The notes: generated from the sequence alone by a model not told the origin. Shown: positions 25,336 through 34,740, counted from the first letter of the stretch. The stretch: 64,000 nucleotides of DNA from Methanoregula sp. (GCF_023227875.1 NZ_JALOCH010000009.1:1-64000), one strand, 5' to 3'. Numbers and translations are program-made.

Positions 25336-26064
25336 TCATACCGGCGTTCCTGCAACCCGGCACTCTTCGAGTTCCCCTTCATGAAACACTTTTATTTCGA
25401 CCGGCCTGCCCTGTCGGAACTCATTCAGACGGTCTTTGTGCATCTTTGGATCATGCCGAAGACTATGCACGGTAAAATATTCGTGAATGGTTTCAAGGAA
25501 TGAGATCTGCTGGGTGAGAAGCGCGTTCTCATATTCCCTGACCTCGCGGGCGAGCTCGAGGCACTCTTCAAGGGGCTGTGCCGGGTCATATTGGCCGTGT
25601 TCGTATTTACGGGCAAACTTCAGCCATGTGATCTTTCCCTTCGGGTCTGCACCGCGACGGAGCAGGTGGGGATAGACGCGACAGCCGGAAAACCTGCGGT
25701 CGTAGATCCGGCACCTGCCCTCTTCAAGGAACCAGCAGGATCCGTGCTGATCATCTCTCATCCGGAGCGCATACCCTGAAACATACAGCATGCCGTTCTG
25801 GTCGCAGAACTCCGGGCCCGGTGCGGGTTCATAGGCCCCAGGATCGATCTTTTTTACTTCAGCTACATCGCGATCCAGAAGAAAAATATGCATGTTGACC
25901 GCTCGCGTACAGCACGCACCGCAACAAACACACCGGAACCTGGTCGCCCAGATTGATATCACCAGACGGTCAAGAGGGTATGCAAAGAGGCGGTTCTGCT
26001 CCTGCCGGAGCGCGACGATGCGGTAGGGAATGGGGATATCAGCAGATGAGTACAAGCAGCTCAT
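25336..26064 (-). CDS. YkgJ-family cysteine-cluster (zinc/iron-chelating) protein
   Basis: A 242-residue protein. The CxxxCxxCC arrangement of the family is seen in RCVCCGACCTRAVNMHIFLL (about residues 44-63), and later cysteines occur in EFCDQNGML, GSCWFLEEGRCRIYDRRFSGCRVYP. Such domains bind zinc or an Fe-S cluster; no reaction is known for most members. The C-terminal third is helical and charged. It lies downstream of the abl genes on the same strand with a 102-nt gap, but no link to beta-lysine synthesis is established. Confidence 0.8.
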   Translation of the reverse strand: MSCLYSSADIPIPYRIVALRQEQNRLFAYPLDRLVISIWATRFRCVCCGACCTRAVNMHIFLLDRDVAEVKKIDPGAYEPAPGPEFCDQNGMLYVSGYALRMRDDQHGSCWFLEEGRCRIYDRRFSGCRVYPHLLRRGADPKGKITWLKFARKYEHGQYDPAQPLEECLELAREVREYENALLTQQISFLETIHEYFTVHSLRHDPKMHKDRLNEFRQGRPVEIKVFHEGELEECRVAGTPV

Positions 26065-26166
26065 CGAACATCAGTCACCCTCCTGTATCTGCAAGAAAAA
26101 CCGCGATCCACCTGGATGCATCACGCATACGCGGTTTTCGGCAATACGCATGTTCATAACCAGCGG

Positions 26167-27006
26167 TCACAGTTTTTTATACCAGACGTTCATGCTCTCC
26201 ACCGATCCGCAGATGTTGGTGTTATTCGGGAGCATGCCTCCGTGCTGGTAACCCGCTTCTGCGAACACGGTATTTATCGGCCCGAACCCTGCCCGGCAGA
26301 TCGTATAGGCCAGTTCGATCCCTTCTTCTTTCATCCCGGTCTCCATGGCATGGAGAAGCAGGCCTGCAAACCCGCGTCCCCGGAAGAGCGGCCCGGTAGC
26401 AAAATCGGTCACTTCAGCATTCCGGTTCTCTGCATCGATCTCGCAGGACGCCACGGCACACAGGAGAGGGGATTTTTTAATCACGTAATATCGGATCGAT
26501 CCCTGCATGGTCTTGCGAATGTAATCGGGGTCCGTGATGGGAAACGGGTATGTCTTGAAAACATTGCGGTAGATTGACGCAATATCCCCGACATCATCGG
26601 CATGGGCATGCATGAGCGAGAAACCGTCCGGCAGCGTGTGGGAGGATCTCTCACCCGCATGCCCGAGGGCTGCCGACAGTGCATCTGCAATGTTTGACTC
26701 ATCGGGTACCACCTTTCGCGTGGGATCCAGATATTTCGCCATGAACGCACCAGGTTCTTTGCCATGGAAGAAGAACGGGACCGTGGCTTCCGTGATGTAC
26801 CCGTCACGGGCAAAAACCCCGGCAACCGATACCGGTACCTTGACGAAGATTTTGGAATACCCCTCTTTATGGGCGAGGTCGTCTGCGTAACGGATGATGT
26901 CCGGAATATCTTCCGGGGCCAGTTTCATGACATAGACCCGGTTGTTGAAATGGCCGTGCTGGATGACGCTCTTCCCCCGGCGGAGGACAACATCATTCTG
27001 TGTCAT
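26167..27006 (-). CDS. ablB: Beta-lysine N-acetyltransferase (AblB)
   Basis: A 279-residue protein with a C-terminal GNAT domain (about residues 150-279): VTDFATGPLFRGRGFAGLLLHAMETGMKE carries the acetyl-CoA-binding R/Q-x-x-G-x-G/A motif. It acetylates beta-lysine to N-epsilon-acetyl-beta-lysine, a compatible solute of methanogens. The N-terminal half (SVIQHGHFNNRVYVMKL) is typical of AblB. The start at ATG 27006 has GGAGG 5 nt upstream inside ablA, and the genes overlap by 14 nt. Expression is salt-induced in Methanosarcina; a similar role is inferred here. Confidence 0.9.
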   Translation of the reverse strand: MTQNDVVLRRGKSVIQHGHFNNRVYVMKLAPEDIPDIIRYADDLAHKEGYSKIFVKVPVSVAGVFARDGYITEATVPFFFHGKEPGAFMAKYLDPTRKVVPDESNIADALSAALGHAGERSSHTLPDGFSLMHAHADDVGDIASIYRNVFKTYPFPITDPDYIRKTMQGSIRYYVIKKSPLLCAVASCEIDAENRNAEVTDFATGPLFRGRGFAGLLLHAMETGMKEEGIELAYTICRAGFGPINTVFAEAGYQHGGMLPNNTNICGSVESMNVWYKKL

Positions 27007-28453
27007 CCTGCCTCCGTTCGATCCGGACATTGTTCTCCGGGATCAGGGTCGTTGTTTCATCGTAATCGGCGAGGAGTTTTGCAACCCCGACCACTTTTGA
27101 TTCATCGGCGCGATCGATATTCAGCTGGAGTTTACAGTGATCACAATTGCCGTCGCAGAAGATACGATCATAATTGGCGGGTTCCTGGTAGGTGCAGATC
27201 ATTCCCTCATAGTTGCGGAGCACGACCTTGTGCACCGACCAGGTCAGCAGGTAGTTGGGGAAGACGGGGATTTTCCCCCCGCCGCCCGGAGCATCCACGA
27301 CGTAGCGCGGAACGGCAAACCCGCTCGTGTGGCCGATCAGGCTCTCCATGATCTCGATGCCTTTGGATACCGGGGTGCGGAAATGACTGATGCCTTCCGA
27401 GAGATCGCACTGGTAAAGGTAGTACGGTCGGATACGGTTCCGGACAAGCTGGTGGACAAGTTCTTTCATGATCCGCGGGCAGTCGTTAATACCTGCAAGG
27501 AGGACTGACTGGTTGCCAAGCGGGATGCCGGCATCAGCGAGTTTTGCCACAGCAGCCCGGGCAGAGTCTGTCATCTCCTTAGGGTGGTTGAACTGCGTGT
27601 TGACCCAGAGCGGGTGGTGTTTTTTCAGGACATCGACCAGTCCATCCGTAATACGGAAAGGCAGGACGACCGGGACCCGGGACCCGATACGTATCACTTC
27701 CACGTGAGGGATGGAACGGAGCTCGGTTAAGATCCAGTCCAGGTAATCATCGTTGAGCATGAACGGGTCTCCCCCGGACATGAGGACATCACGGATCTGC
27801 GGATTTTTCCGGATATAGTCAATCCCTGCAAGGATTTGCTTCCGATCCGGGATCGAGTCAATGTCACCGACCTTTCGTTTCCGGGTGCAGTGCCGGCAAT
27901 ACATTGCGCAGGTGTTGCTGACCAGGAAGAGGACCCGGTCCGGATACCGGTGGGTGATGCAGTCGCATGGGCTGTCCTTATCCTCAGCCAGCGGATCGGA
28001 AAGCTCGTAATTTTCCACGATCAGTTCCTCAGGAGAAGGGAACGCCTGTTTGAAGATCGGATCGTTCTTGTAATCGTTTACATCGATGAGCGAGAGGTAA
28101 TACGGGGTGATGCTGAGCGGGAACTTCTCAATCGTCTTTTTGAGTTGTTCCTGCTCGGACGGCGAGAATTTTATCCCGAGGAGTTGCTGGAATGTATCAA
28201 TATCCCTGACCCGGTGCCGGACCTGCCAGCGCCAGTCCCTCCAGTACTCCGGGGCGTACTCCGGTTCCGGGCTCTTCTGGATCAGTGACGGATCGCCCCG
28301 GCTCTCGGCACCCTGGGTGTGTCCTTTCAGGATCGAGACGAAGTCCTTTACAGTATTTTTCATCTCCCCGCTCAGGTACTGAAACCTCCGTGCAGGATCA
28401 AGAGGAGGCAGTCTCTGGCGGTCCCGGTCATTGGTGTCGGATGAGGTTGTCAT
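26993..28453 (-). CDS. ablA: Lysine 2,3-aminomutase (AblA/KamA family)
   Basis: A 486-residue radical SAM enzyme converting L-lysine to L-beta-lysine. The radical SAM cysteines are C182-x3-C186-x2-C189 (NTCAMYCRHCTRKRKVGD); FPLSITPYYLSLIDVNDYKNDP precedes, followed by RDVLMSGGDPFML (a SAM contact) and PLP-binding features in the middle. Zinc-binding cysteines appear in the C-terminal FCDGNCDHCKLQLNIDR. With the downstream ablB it forms a two-step osmolyte pathway. The N-terminal extension (about 70 residues) is longer than in bacterial KamA but usual for methanogens. A truncated KamA-like gene lies 11 nt upstream. Confidence 0.92.
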   Translation of the reverse strand: MTTSSDTNDRDRQRLPPLDPARRFQYLSGEMKNTVKDFVSILKGHTQGAESRGDPSLIQKSPEPEYAPEYWRDWRWQVRHRVRDIDTFQQLLGIKFSPSEQEQLKKTIEKFPLSITPYYLSLIDVNDYKNDPIFKQAFPSPEELIVENYELSDPLAEDKDSPCDCITHRYPDRVLFLVSNTCAMYCRHCTRKRKVGDIDSIPDRKQILAGIDYIRKNPQIRDVLMSGGDPFMLNDDYLDWILTELRSIPHVEVIRIGSRVPVVLPFRITDGLVDVLKKHHPLWVNTQFNHPKEMTDSARAAVAKLADAGIPLGNQSVLLAGINDCPRIMKELVHQLVRNRIRPYYLYQCDLSEGISHFRTPVSKGIEIMESLIGHTSGFAVPRYVVDAPGGGGKIPVFPNYLLTWSVHKVVLRNYEGMICTYQEPANYDRIFCDGNCDHCKLQLNIDRADESKVVGVAKLLADYDETTTLIPENNVRIERRQDDTE

Positions 28454-28464
28454 GGTTCACTCTT

Positions 28465-28944
28465 TTAGAATACGCATACTTTTTTCGGTTTCAAATCTGT
28501 CAGGGCATGGTGATAATCGTCAAACCACCGGGCCATCGCGTTTGTCCTGGAGACCATGACCTTCCCGATTTTTTTTAAATGGGAAGGCCGGTAGTACCGC
28601 ATGAAAAGGCGTTTACCGAAACAGAAGTGGCAGATGCCGCCGCAGATATCAGTGAGGAGAAGGAGGCCGGTCTGATTATATTTGTGCTGCAGGCCGGGTT
28701 TTTTTGCAGAATATTTTTCACAGGACGGATCACGAGATCCCCCGGTTTTGAGTTCACGAGAACCAGGAAGAATAATCCTTTTCAGCGGATCGTGCCGGTC
28801 TTTCCGGTCGATGAGGGAGAGATAATAACTGTTGGAACGGAACGGAAAGAGATCCGTAACCGTCTCCATCTTCTCCCTCCCATTGGGGGCGGACCCGATA
28901 AGGTTGTCGAGCTCGGAAATTGATAGTACGTACTTAGGGAACAT
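28465..28944 (-). pseudogene. Truncated KamA-like radical SAM gene
   Basis: From ATG 28944 (MFPKYVLSISELDNLIG) the 159-residue product matches the N-terminal half of a lysine 2,3-aminomutase-type protein: FPFRSNSYYLSLIDRKDRHD aligns with the ablA segment before its Fe-S site, and LTDICGGICHFCFGKRLF has the intact CxxxCxxC. The reading frame then leaves the family and ends about 50 residues later, with no SAM/PLP barrel. It is therefore most likely a remnant of an ablA-related gene duplicated in tandem. GAGG 8 nt before the ATG supports translation of the fragment, so it could also be a short expressed protein. The 3-prime part is missing before ablA begins 11 nt away. Confidence 0.62.
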
Positions 28945-29264
28945 TTGAGTTGCCTCATTTGGGGGTTCTGCTCTGCCCGTAAGAGGGCAGGGTTTGATTT
29001 GTGCGAAAATGTTCATTCAATTGACATTAACAGAAATTCATAGTAACCGGATGCACAAGTCAGTGAACGTTTCTTTGGGACTTCTATTTTAAACCCTTTC
29101 TGATTCTGATTATGCGACGGCGGCCTGGTGGACGGGATCTTATTTACGGCTGCTCTTTCCTACCCGATCAGAGATACGCAAAGAAAGATCGTAATCCCTT
29201 TATCCCCCCGGAGTACGATAATATATTAAGAAAATGCCAGTTCCCGCGACAGAGGAAGTGTCCT

Positions 29265-29651
29265 ATGTCACCGTCCCGACATCATAACAATTCTTCACTG
29301 ACCCGGATACTCCGGTCCTTTGCATCGGATCCGGGTATCGTACTGATCATCGCGCTGGTCTTTATCGGGGTCTACCTGATCGACACCATAACACCCCTGG
29401 GAGAACCGGTCTGGCTGCTCTATTTGATTCCCCTCATCCTGTCGTACTGGTCGAGCAGGTACTATGCAATTCCTGCGGTCTGTATCGTAACCCTTCTCTT
29501 CCTGATCGGCGGGATTCTCGTATCTCCCCAAGGGATAGCGATAAATCTCGTGATTGTGAACCGGTTTACCTTTTTCCTCGTCTTCATCAGTGCAGCGATT
29601 TTCCTCTGGCTGAAACGCCGGGGAGAGATGGGTAAAATACATTTCGATTGA
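29265..29651 (+). CDS. Membrane sensor-type fragment, truncated histidine kinase N-terminus
   Basis: 128 residues with three or four membrane helices: GIVLIIALVFIGVYLIDTI, WLLYLIPLILSYW, AIPAVCIVTLLFLIGGI, NRFTFFLVFISAAIFLWL. The LYLIPLILSYWSSRYYAIPA pattern is the membrane sensor region seen at the N-terminus of many Methanomicrobiales PAS/histidine kinases. The frame stops soon after, with no PAS or kinase domain, so this is probably a truncated kinase gene, although a stand-alone membrane protein is possible. AGAGGAAG 6 nt before ATG 29265 sets the start; the longer frame upstream is not supported. Confidence 0.5.
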   Translation: MSPSRHHNNSSLTRILRSFASDPGIVLIIALVFIGVYLIDTITPLGEPVWLLYLIPLILSYWSSRYYAIPAVCIVTLLFLIGGILVSPQGIAINLVIVNRFTFFLVFISAAIFLWLKRRGEMGKIHFD

Positions 29652-29843
29652 GGTACCGGAGTCGCTCATCGGATTTATTCTGCCATCTTCGGTACTATTC
29701 GTTTACGCCCTTCATGTCTTTCCAGAGCCACGGCAACCGGGACAACTGCCCACCAGCCGAAAAAGAGCCGGCTCCTGAACGCGGGGACGTGAGAACCAGG
29801 TTTTTCACTTGTTTACGATAGGTCCGGATCCCACAGAGAAAGA

Positions 29844-30601
29844 TCAATCCAGCCTGAATACCAGGATGAGGTGTGCTTTTTTTGCAGCAGAAAACAGTCC
29901 GGCAATCGTAAAGAGCATCCTGTATACGCGATCCAGTTTCCGGATCTCATCCGACTGCGTGAAATACCATTCTTCGAGCAGGGATATTCCCTTGTTCCAT
30001 TGCCCGATCTCCGCTGCATTGTCAATTCCCCAGTAAATCCCTGCTCCGGTCTTTTGTATGGACGGGTGAGCCGCCATGCGTTTCACTGCATCTGCGCTGA
30101 AACAGTCGAATACCAGGAGGCTCCCCGGGAATTTCTGCTGCAACCGCAGGAGGAGAGATCTGACTTCCCCCTCATGGAGATACATGAACAGTCCCTCGGC
30201 GATAATAAGGACCGGTCCGGTTAACGGCACCGGTCTTTCCCGGAACCGGGCAAGCACGGGGTTCAACGCATCAGCCCAGAGTTCTGAAAACGGCTTTTCC
30301 CTGACATTCCCGACAAGGAATTCCGGGGACCGGGCGAACTGGCAGGGATAGACATTGCCCTGCGGGTCGATATTTGCCACCCGGTCGCCGGCACTGCACC
30401 CGCCGTTTGAGGATGCGATGAGGGCCCGAGCTGCAGCCGGTTGTACGCATCCATGCCCCGTCCGGTCGGCACCAGCCAGTACAGGCAGAACCGACCGGCC
30501 CCGATAGCTTTTGCGAGGTCGACAAGGGCGCCGAGTTCATTGCAGTTCTCCTTTGTCAGCGTGGTCCTGACCATCGCACGTATCCGCAGGATTTCCGATA
30601 A
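29844..30601 (-). pseudogene. Chimeric remnant: heme-type radical SAM/SPASM gene fused to half of a leucine carboxyl methyltransferase-like gene
   Basis: Read on the minus strand, the first part (30574 downward) gives VRTTLTKENCNELGAL and GAGRFCLYWLVPTGRG, the middle of an AhbC/AhbD/NirJ-type radical SAM protein. Then the frame shifts and about 60 residues are lost; after about 30420 another frame continues with GGCSAGDRVANIDPQG and CQFARSPEFLVGNVREK, the SPASM C-terminus of the same protein. This frame runs without a stop into AEGLFMYLHEGEVRSLL and FPGSLLVFDCFSADAVKRM, the C-terminal half of a Ppm1/LCM-type methyltransferase. So two unrelated truncated genes are joined in frame. Neither half has its catalytic start, so this is a deletion-derived pseudogene; the open 178-codon part (30380-29844) might still be translated. 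Confidence 0.7.
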
Positions 30602-30691
30602 TCAAAAATCGTTCCTGTTTAACATATCCCGGAAATAAATGGGAACAGTAAAATACATCCGGGCGAAAGATAGGAAAAAACCGCGGAATCC

Positions 30692-32488
30692 ATGACATTC
30701 TCTTTCCCTTCCGGTATCACACCGACAAAACGGGTTCTCGTTATCGCGATAGTTGTCGGTATCATTGCCGGTGTCGGGTCTCTTCTCTTTTTTGAAGGCC
30801 TCAAGTGGGGAACGGCATTTTTCATGGGCTATCTCCTGCAGTGGGCGTACCCGGTGGAAGGGCAGACCGTTGCCGGGATCAGCCAGTGGTCCGAACCCCA
30901 TTCACTGGTCCTCCTCCTGCCCATCCTTATATTCGGGAGCCTCATGACCGGCATCCTGGTAACGCAGTTTGCTCCGGAGGCTGAAGGCCATGGTACCGAT
31001 GCGGCGATCAGGGCATTCCATGGCGATGGCAGGATACGGAGAAGAGTCCCGCTCGTCAAAGCAGTTACGGCCATTCTCACCATATCGACCGGGGGGAGCG
31101 CGGGGAGGGAAGGGCCGTCGGCCCAGATCTCGGCAGGTTTTGGGTCCATGGTTGCGGATATGCTCGGCCTGTCCCCCCGTGAGCGGAGGATTGCCATGAC
31201 AACCGGGATCGGCGCCGGGATCGGGACGATATTCAAGGCGCCTTTCGGGGGAGCAGTCCTAGCGGCCGAAGTGCTCTATACACGGGACTTTGAATCCGAT
31301 GCAATCGTTCCGGCGTTTCTTGCATCAGTGATCGGGTATGCGATCTTTGGCTTCTTTGAGGGGTACACCCCCATCTTTGCCTTCGAATCGCTTGTCTGGA
31401 ATGTCTGGCAGATCCCCATGTTCCTCCTGCTCGGGGTCCTGTGTGCGATGTTCGGGCTTCTCTATATCTTTACGTTTTACTGGAGCCGCGACCAGTTCGC
31501 TGCTGCATTCAAACGGTATAACCTCCCCATGTACTTGAAACCGGTCGCGGGAGCGGTCCTCCTCGGGATTATCGTCATTGCACTTTCCATCATATCCCCG
31601 GAGGGAGAGATGCTTGGTCTCGCGAGCCTTGGGTCGAGCTATGGTTTTGACCAGCTCATGATCTATTCGATGGTCCCGCTTGTCGTGCTTATCCTCCTGC
31701 CGTTTCTCAAGATCCTGACAACATCCCTGACCCTCGGTTCCGGCGGGAGCGGAGGTGTTTTTGCCCCGGGGCTAACGATCGGTGCGGCAATTGGCGGGTC
31801 GCTCGGCATGATCCTGCACCTGGTTGCCCCGGAGTATGTCCCGCTGGCATCGGTGCCGGTGTTTGTGGTTGTCGGTATGATCTCCCTGTTCGGGGCGGTG
31901 GCAAATGCCCCCATTGCCGTGTTGATCATGGTTGTCGAAATGGTCGGGAGCATCACGATCCTGGTACCGGCAATGGCTGCAGTAGGCATCTCGACGTTGT
32001 TTAAAGGAGAGAAGACCATCTTCCAGGCACAGGTCGAAACAAAAGCCCAGTCCGGTGCCCATCGCGGCGAATATGACCGGAAAACACTCGAACGAATCCC
32101 GGTCCGTGATGCGATGATCCCCCGGGAGGCAGTCATTACAGTCTCCCCCGCAGATGAGTCGCTCAAAGTCCCCGATCTGATAGCAACAACGGGGCATACC
32201 GGTTTTCCCGTGCTCGAAGATGACCGTCTTATCGGGATTATCACGAACCGGGACACCCGGACGACTGCCGTTGCCAACGGAATGCACCAATTCGTCCGGG
32301 AGGCCATGACGCCAGCTCCATCCGTGATCCATCCGGAGGATTCCCTTGAGGATGCCCTTGCGATCATGGTCGGCCAGGACTTCAACCATCTCCCCGTTGT
32401 GGAAAAAGAGTCGCCGGACCGGCTGGTGGGTTTTCTCACCAGGACCAATATTATGAAAATGTATGCAAAGTCCAGCCATCCATCGTAG
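30692..32488 (+). CDS. CLC-family chloride transporter/channel with tandem CBS domains
   Basis: A 598-residue protein. The membrane part (residues 15-430) has the CLC selectivity motifs in degenerate or normal form: EGHGTDAAI (in place of GSGIP), GGSAGREGPSAQ with the gating Glu, and GSGGSGGVFAPGL. The GREGP Glu is kept, as in both channels and exchangers; a second (proton) Glu cannot be placed with certainty. Residues about 465-595 form two CBS domains (VRDAMIPREAVITV, VREAMTPAPSVIHP), which bind adenine nucleotides and gate transport. It probably moves Cl- in salt or pH stress, fitting its osmotic neighbours. The 34-nt region before the ATG has no strong ribosome binding site. Confidence 0.92.
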   Translation: MTFSFPSGITPTKRVLVIAIVVGIIAGVGSLLFFEGLKWGTAFFMGYLLQWAYPVEGQTVAGISQWSEPHSLVLLLPILIFGSLMTGILVTQFAPEAEGHGTDAAIRAFHGDGRIRRRVPLVKAVTAILTISTGGSAGREGPSAQISAGFGSMVADMLGLSPRERRIAMTTGIGAGIGTIFKAPFGGAVLAAEVLYTRDFESDAIVPAFLASVIGYAIFGFFEGYTPIFAFESLVWNVWQIPMFLLLGVLCAMFGLLYIFTFYWSRDQFAAAFKRYNLPMYLKPVAGAVLLGIIVIALSIISPEGEMLGLASLGSSYGFDQLMIYSMVPLVVLILLPFLKILTTSLTLGSGGSGGVFAPGLTIGAAIGGSLGMILHLVAPEYVPLASVPVFVVVGMISLFGAVANAPIAVLIMVVEMVGSITILVPAMAAVGISTLFKGEKTIFQAQVETKAQSGAHRGEYDRKTLERIPVRDAMIPREAVITVSPADESLKVPDLIATTGHTGFPVLEDDRLIGIITNRDTRTTAVANGMHQFVREAMTPAPSVIHPEDSLEDALAIMVGQDFNHLPVVEKESPDRLVGFLTRTNIMKMYAKSSHPS

Positions 32489-32836
32489 GAGATAGCAGGA
32501 ACCCGAAATAGACCCCGCAGGTCCGGAATGCCAAGTCAAAAGGGGAGAACGGCAAACCGAAGGATCACGCTCCACGCGTTCGCATGGCGCAGACCGGTGA
32601 CGTTATCAAAGGCACACATTTTACAATCTTTCATTCGGGCATGAATAGGAACGGATGCGGTATTTTTGATGTATCGTCAACGTGACAGGTGACTCGCACG
32701 GTGTTCCGGGGACAAAAAATTCCCCATAATTGTTTTGTGCAGCGCCCGCCAAAAGACCAGACTCCCGGAGGCAGGATTTTGCATATCCTTTAATAATTCT
32801 CCCGTTTATTTCACTGGTAGGAACCGTGCACTGTTT
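32489..32836 (+). promoter_or_regulatory. Intergenic region with TATA box for the ATPase-MscS operon
   Basis: TTTAATAA at 32789-32796 lies about 40 nt before the ATG at 32837 and is a good archaeal TATA element. Nothing else was recognised in the 348-bp gap. Confidence 0.4.
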
Positions 32837-33874
32837 ATGGGACACGAGGGGAAGCCTGTTTGCGAGAATTGCATCATAGGCTATGAACGGGAATTACAGG
32901 AGATTTGCGGGGCTATCGAACGCTCCGGGTCGGATGCACCGTCCCACGTTGCCATTATTGCAGAACAGATGGCCGGCCGCAAAACGCTCGTTGCTGAAAT
33001 CAGGCGCATCTATGGCGATCGGGTGCACTACCTGCCACTGGACTTTGTCATCCGGGAGTCCGATCTCCCGGATTTTTCCACTCTTGCCAGTGATATCATC
33101 CTCATCGACAACTGCCAGTTCCTTGCGACACGGGTTATCGGGGGGTTTGATGTTCTTGATATCTTCCTCCGCACGCAGATTACTTCAAAAAAGATCTTTA
33201 TCACGGCATGGAACACCTACAGCTGGCAATACCTGTCCTCTGTCATGCACATTGATGTCTATTTCCCCACGATCATTACGCTGACCCGGATGGATACTCC
33301 CGTTCTCAAGCAGGTGATCCTCTCGCGGTATAAGCCCGGGGAGATCCGGTTCATTGAGGACGGGGCAGCCGAACGGTCGATGTTTTTTTCCCTGATCCAT
33401 AAGAAGGTACGACTGCCGCTGACCACCGCCGAAATTCCCCTTCCGTGGATAAAACTGAATTTTACCCTGATGCTCCGGAAGCTTCCCCGGAAAAAACGAC
33501 TCCAGATCTCCATCGAGGATGTAATCTTTGAAAAGATCAACCGGATAGCCCAAGGAAATCCCGGGGTTGCTACCCTCCTCTGGAATTCGAGCCTGGATAA
33601 GAACACTATCTCGCTGCGATTTATTACCGAAACCCCGTATTCCATCTCCCTTGATACCAATGAATCCTTCATCCTCTCCGTCATCCTGTCCATGGAATCC
33701 CTGCACGAGAAGGACTTAGCGGCGATTGCCGGGTCGGAGATGGATATCAAGCAGGTATTGTACCGGCTTGTCCAGCAGGGCCTTGTCCAGAATAACGCGG
33801 GCTATTACAGCATCCCGCCGTTTGCCCTCGGCCCGGTGATCGATTACCTGAAAAAGACCCGGAGGCTGTGGTGA
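32837..33874 (+). CDS. Degenerate P-loop ATPase-like protein with C-terminal winged helix
   Basis: 345 residues from ATG 32837 (MGHEGKPVCENCIIGYERE); the open frame starts 34 codons earlier but that part overlaps the promoter. The order is an N-terminal short Cys pair (C-E-N-C), a modified Walker A (IIAEQMAGRKTLV, without the canonical GKT), a Walker B-like DIILIDNCQFLA and sensor-like FITAWNT, then a C-terminal winged helix (FILSVILSMESLHEKDLAAIAG, VLYRLVQQGLVQNNAG). It resembles archaeal ATPases of the STAND/AAA class but likely cannot hydrolyse ATP efficiently. It is translationally linked to mscS (2 nt between stop and the next start), so a role in membrane stress sensing is possible; this is speculation. 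Confidence 0.72.
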   Translation: MGHEGKPVCENCIIGYERELQEICGAIERSGSDAPSHVAIIAEQMAGRKTLVAEIRRIYGDRVHYLPLDFVIRESDLPDFSTLASDIILIDNCQFLATRVIGGFDVLDIFLRTQITSKKIFITAWNTYSWQYLSSVMHIDVYFPTIITLTRMDTPVLKQVILSRYKPGEIRFIEDGAAERSMFFSLIHKKVRLPLTTAEIPLPWIKLNFTLMLRKLPRKKRLQISIEDVIFEKINRIAQGNPGVATLLWNSSLDKNTISLRFITETPYSISLDTNESFILSVILSMESLHEKDLAAIAGSEMDIKQVLYRLVQQGLVQNNAGYYSIPPFALGPVIDYLKKTRRLW

Positions 33875-33876
33875 TC

Positions 33877-34740
33877 ATGGCAGATACCCTGCTGACAAAT
33901 GTCACGTCCGAAGTTGCGTCCGAACTCCCGATCAAGAATATCGATGTGAACCTGATCGTCTATATTATCAGTATCATCGTCATCGCCTATGTCCTCACCT
34001 GGCTGCTCAGTTTCATCCTGATACACGTATCGGAGCGGATCGGCTGGTACCGGACATCGATCACGATGACCATCCCGCTCTTAAAACTCCTCGTTTACAT
34101 CGTGGCCCTGTATTATATCATCATCGCGGTGATCGAACCCTCGCTGACCCAGATGATCGCATTCTCGGGGCTCTTTGGTGCTGCCATCGGGTTCGGGTTG
34201 AAAGATCTCTTTGCGGATATCGTGGGCGGGGTCGTGATCATCTTTGAAAAACCGTACCAGATCGGCGACAAGGTGACGATTGACGACAAGTACGGGGAAG
34301 TGAAGGATATCGGTATCCGTTCGACACGCATCCAGACACCCGCCGACGAACTCGTATCGATACCGAACTTTACCCTGTTCAGCCGGCCGGTGACCAGCGG
34401 CAATGCCGGCGACCTGGCGATGATGATCGTCATTGATCTCTTCATCCATCCCAGCTCCGATGCCGAGAAGGCAATGAAGATCCTCAAAGAGGCGCTGGTT
34501 ACCTCGAAATACGTGATAATCTCGAAAAAATATCCCTATACCGTGCTGCTCGAGGACTTCCCGTTCTACAAGCGTGTCCGTGCCAAGGGATATGTCAACG
34601 ATCTCCGGCTGGAGTTTGAGTTCAAATCGGAAGTGACGAGAAGAGCCTGGGGCGAGTTCCAGAAGGAGGGGATACTGCCGCCTTCGTTTGTGCCGCCTTC
34701 GGGAACGTTACGCGGTGAACCACCGCAGACGAGCACATAG
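33877..34740 (+). CDS. Small-conductance mechanosensitive channel (MscS family)
   Basis: A 287-residue membrane protein with three helices in the first 105 residues. The MscS pore helix and following beta domain are clear: TQMIAFSGLFGAAIGFGLKDLFADIVGGVVIIFEKPYQIGDKVTID, then YGEVKDIGIRSTRIQT and VSIPNFTLFSRPV. It opens under membrane tension to release solutes during hypo-osmotic shock. The start is set at ATG 33877, with GGAGG 11 nt and GGTGATC immediately upstream; GTG at 33871 is an alternative. The gene lies 2 nt behind the ATPase-like gene. Neighbouring antiporters, CLC and the abl pathway form an osmotic-adaptation region. Confidence 0.92.
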   Translation: MADTLLTNVTSEVASELPIKNIDVNLIVYIISIIVIAYVLTWLLSFILIHVSERIGWYRTSITMTIPLLKLLVYIVALYYIIIAVIEPSLTQMIAFSGLFGAAIGFGLKDLFADIVGGVVIIFEKPYQIGDKVTIDDKYGEVKDIGIRSTRIQTPADELVSIPNFTLFSRPVTSGNAGDLAMMIVIDLFIHPSSDAEKAMKILKEALVTSKYVIISKKYPYTVLLEDFPFYKRVRAKGYVNDLRLEFEFKSEVTRRAWGEFQKEGILPPSFVPPSGTLRGEPPQTST

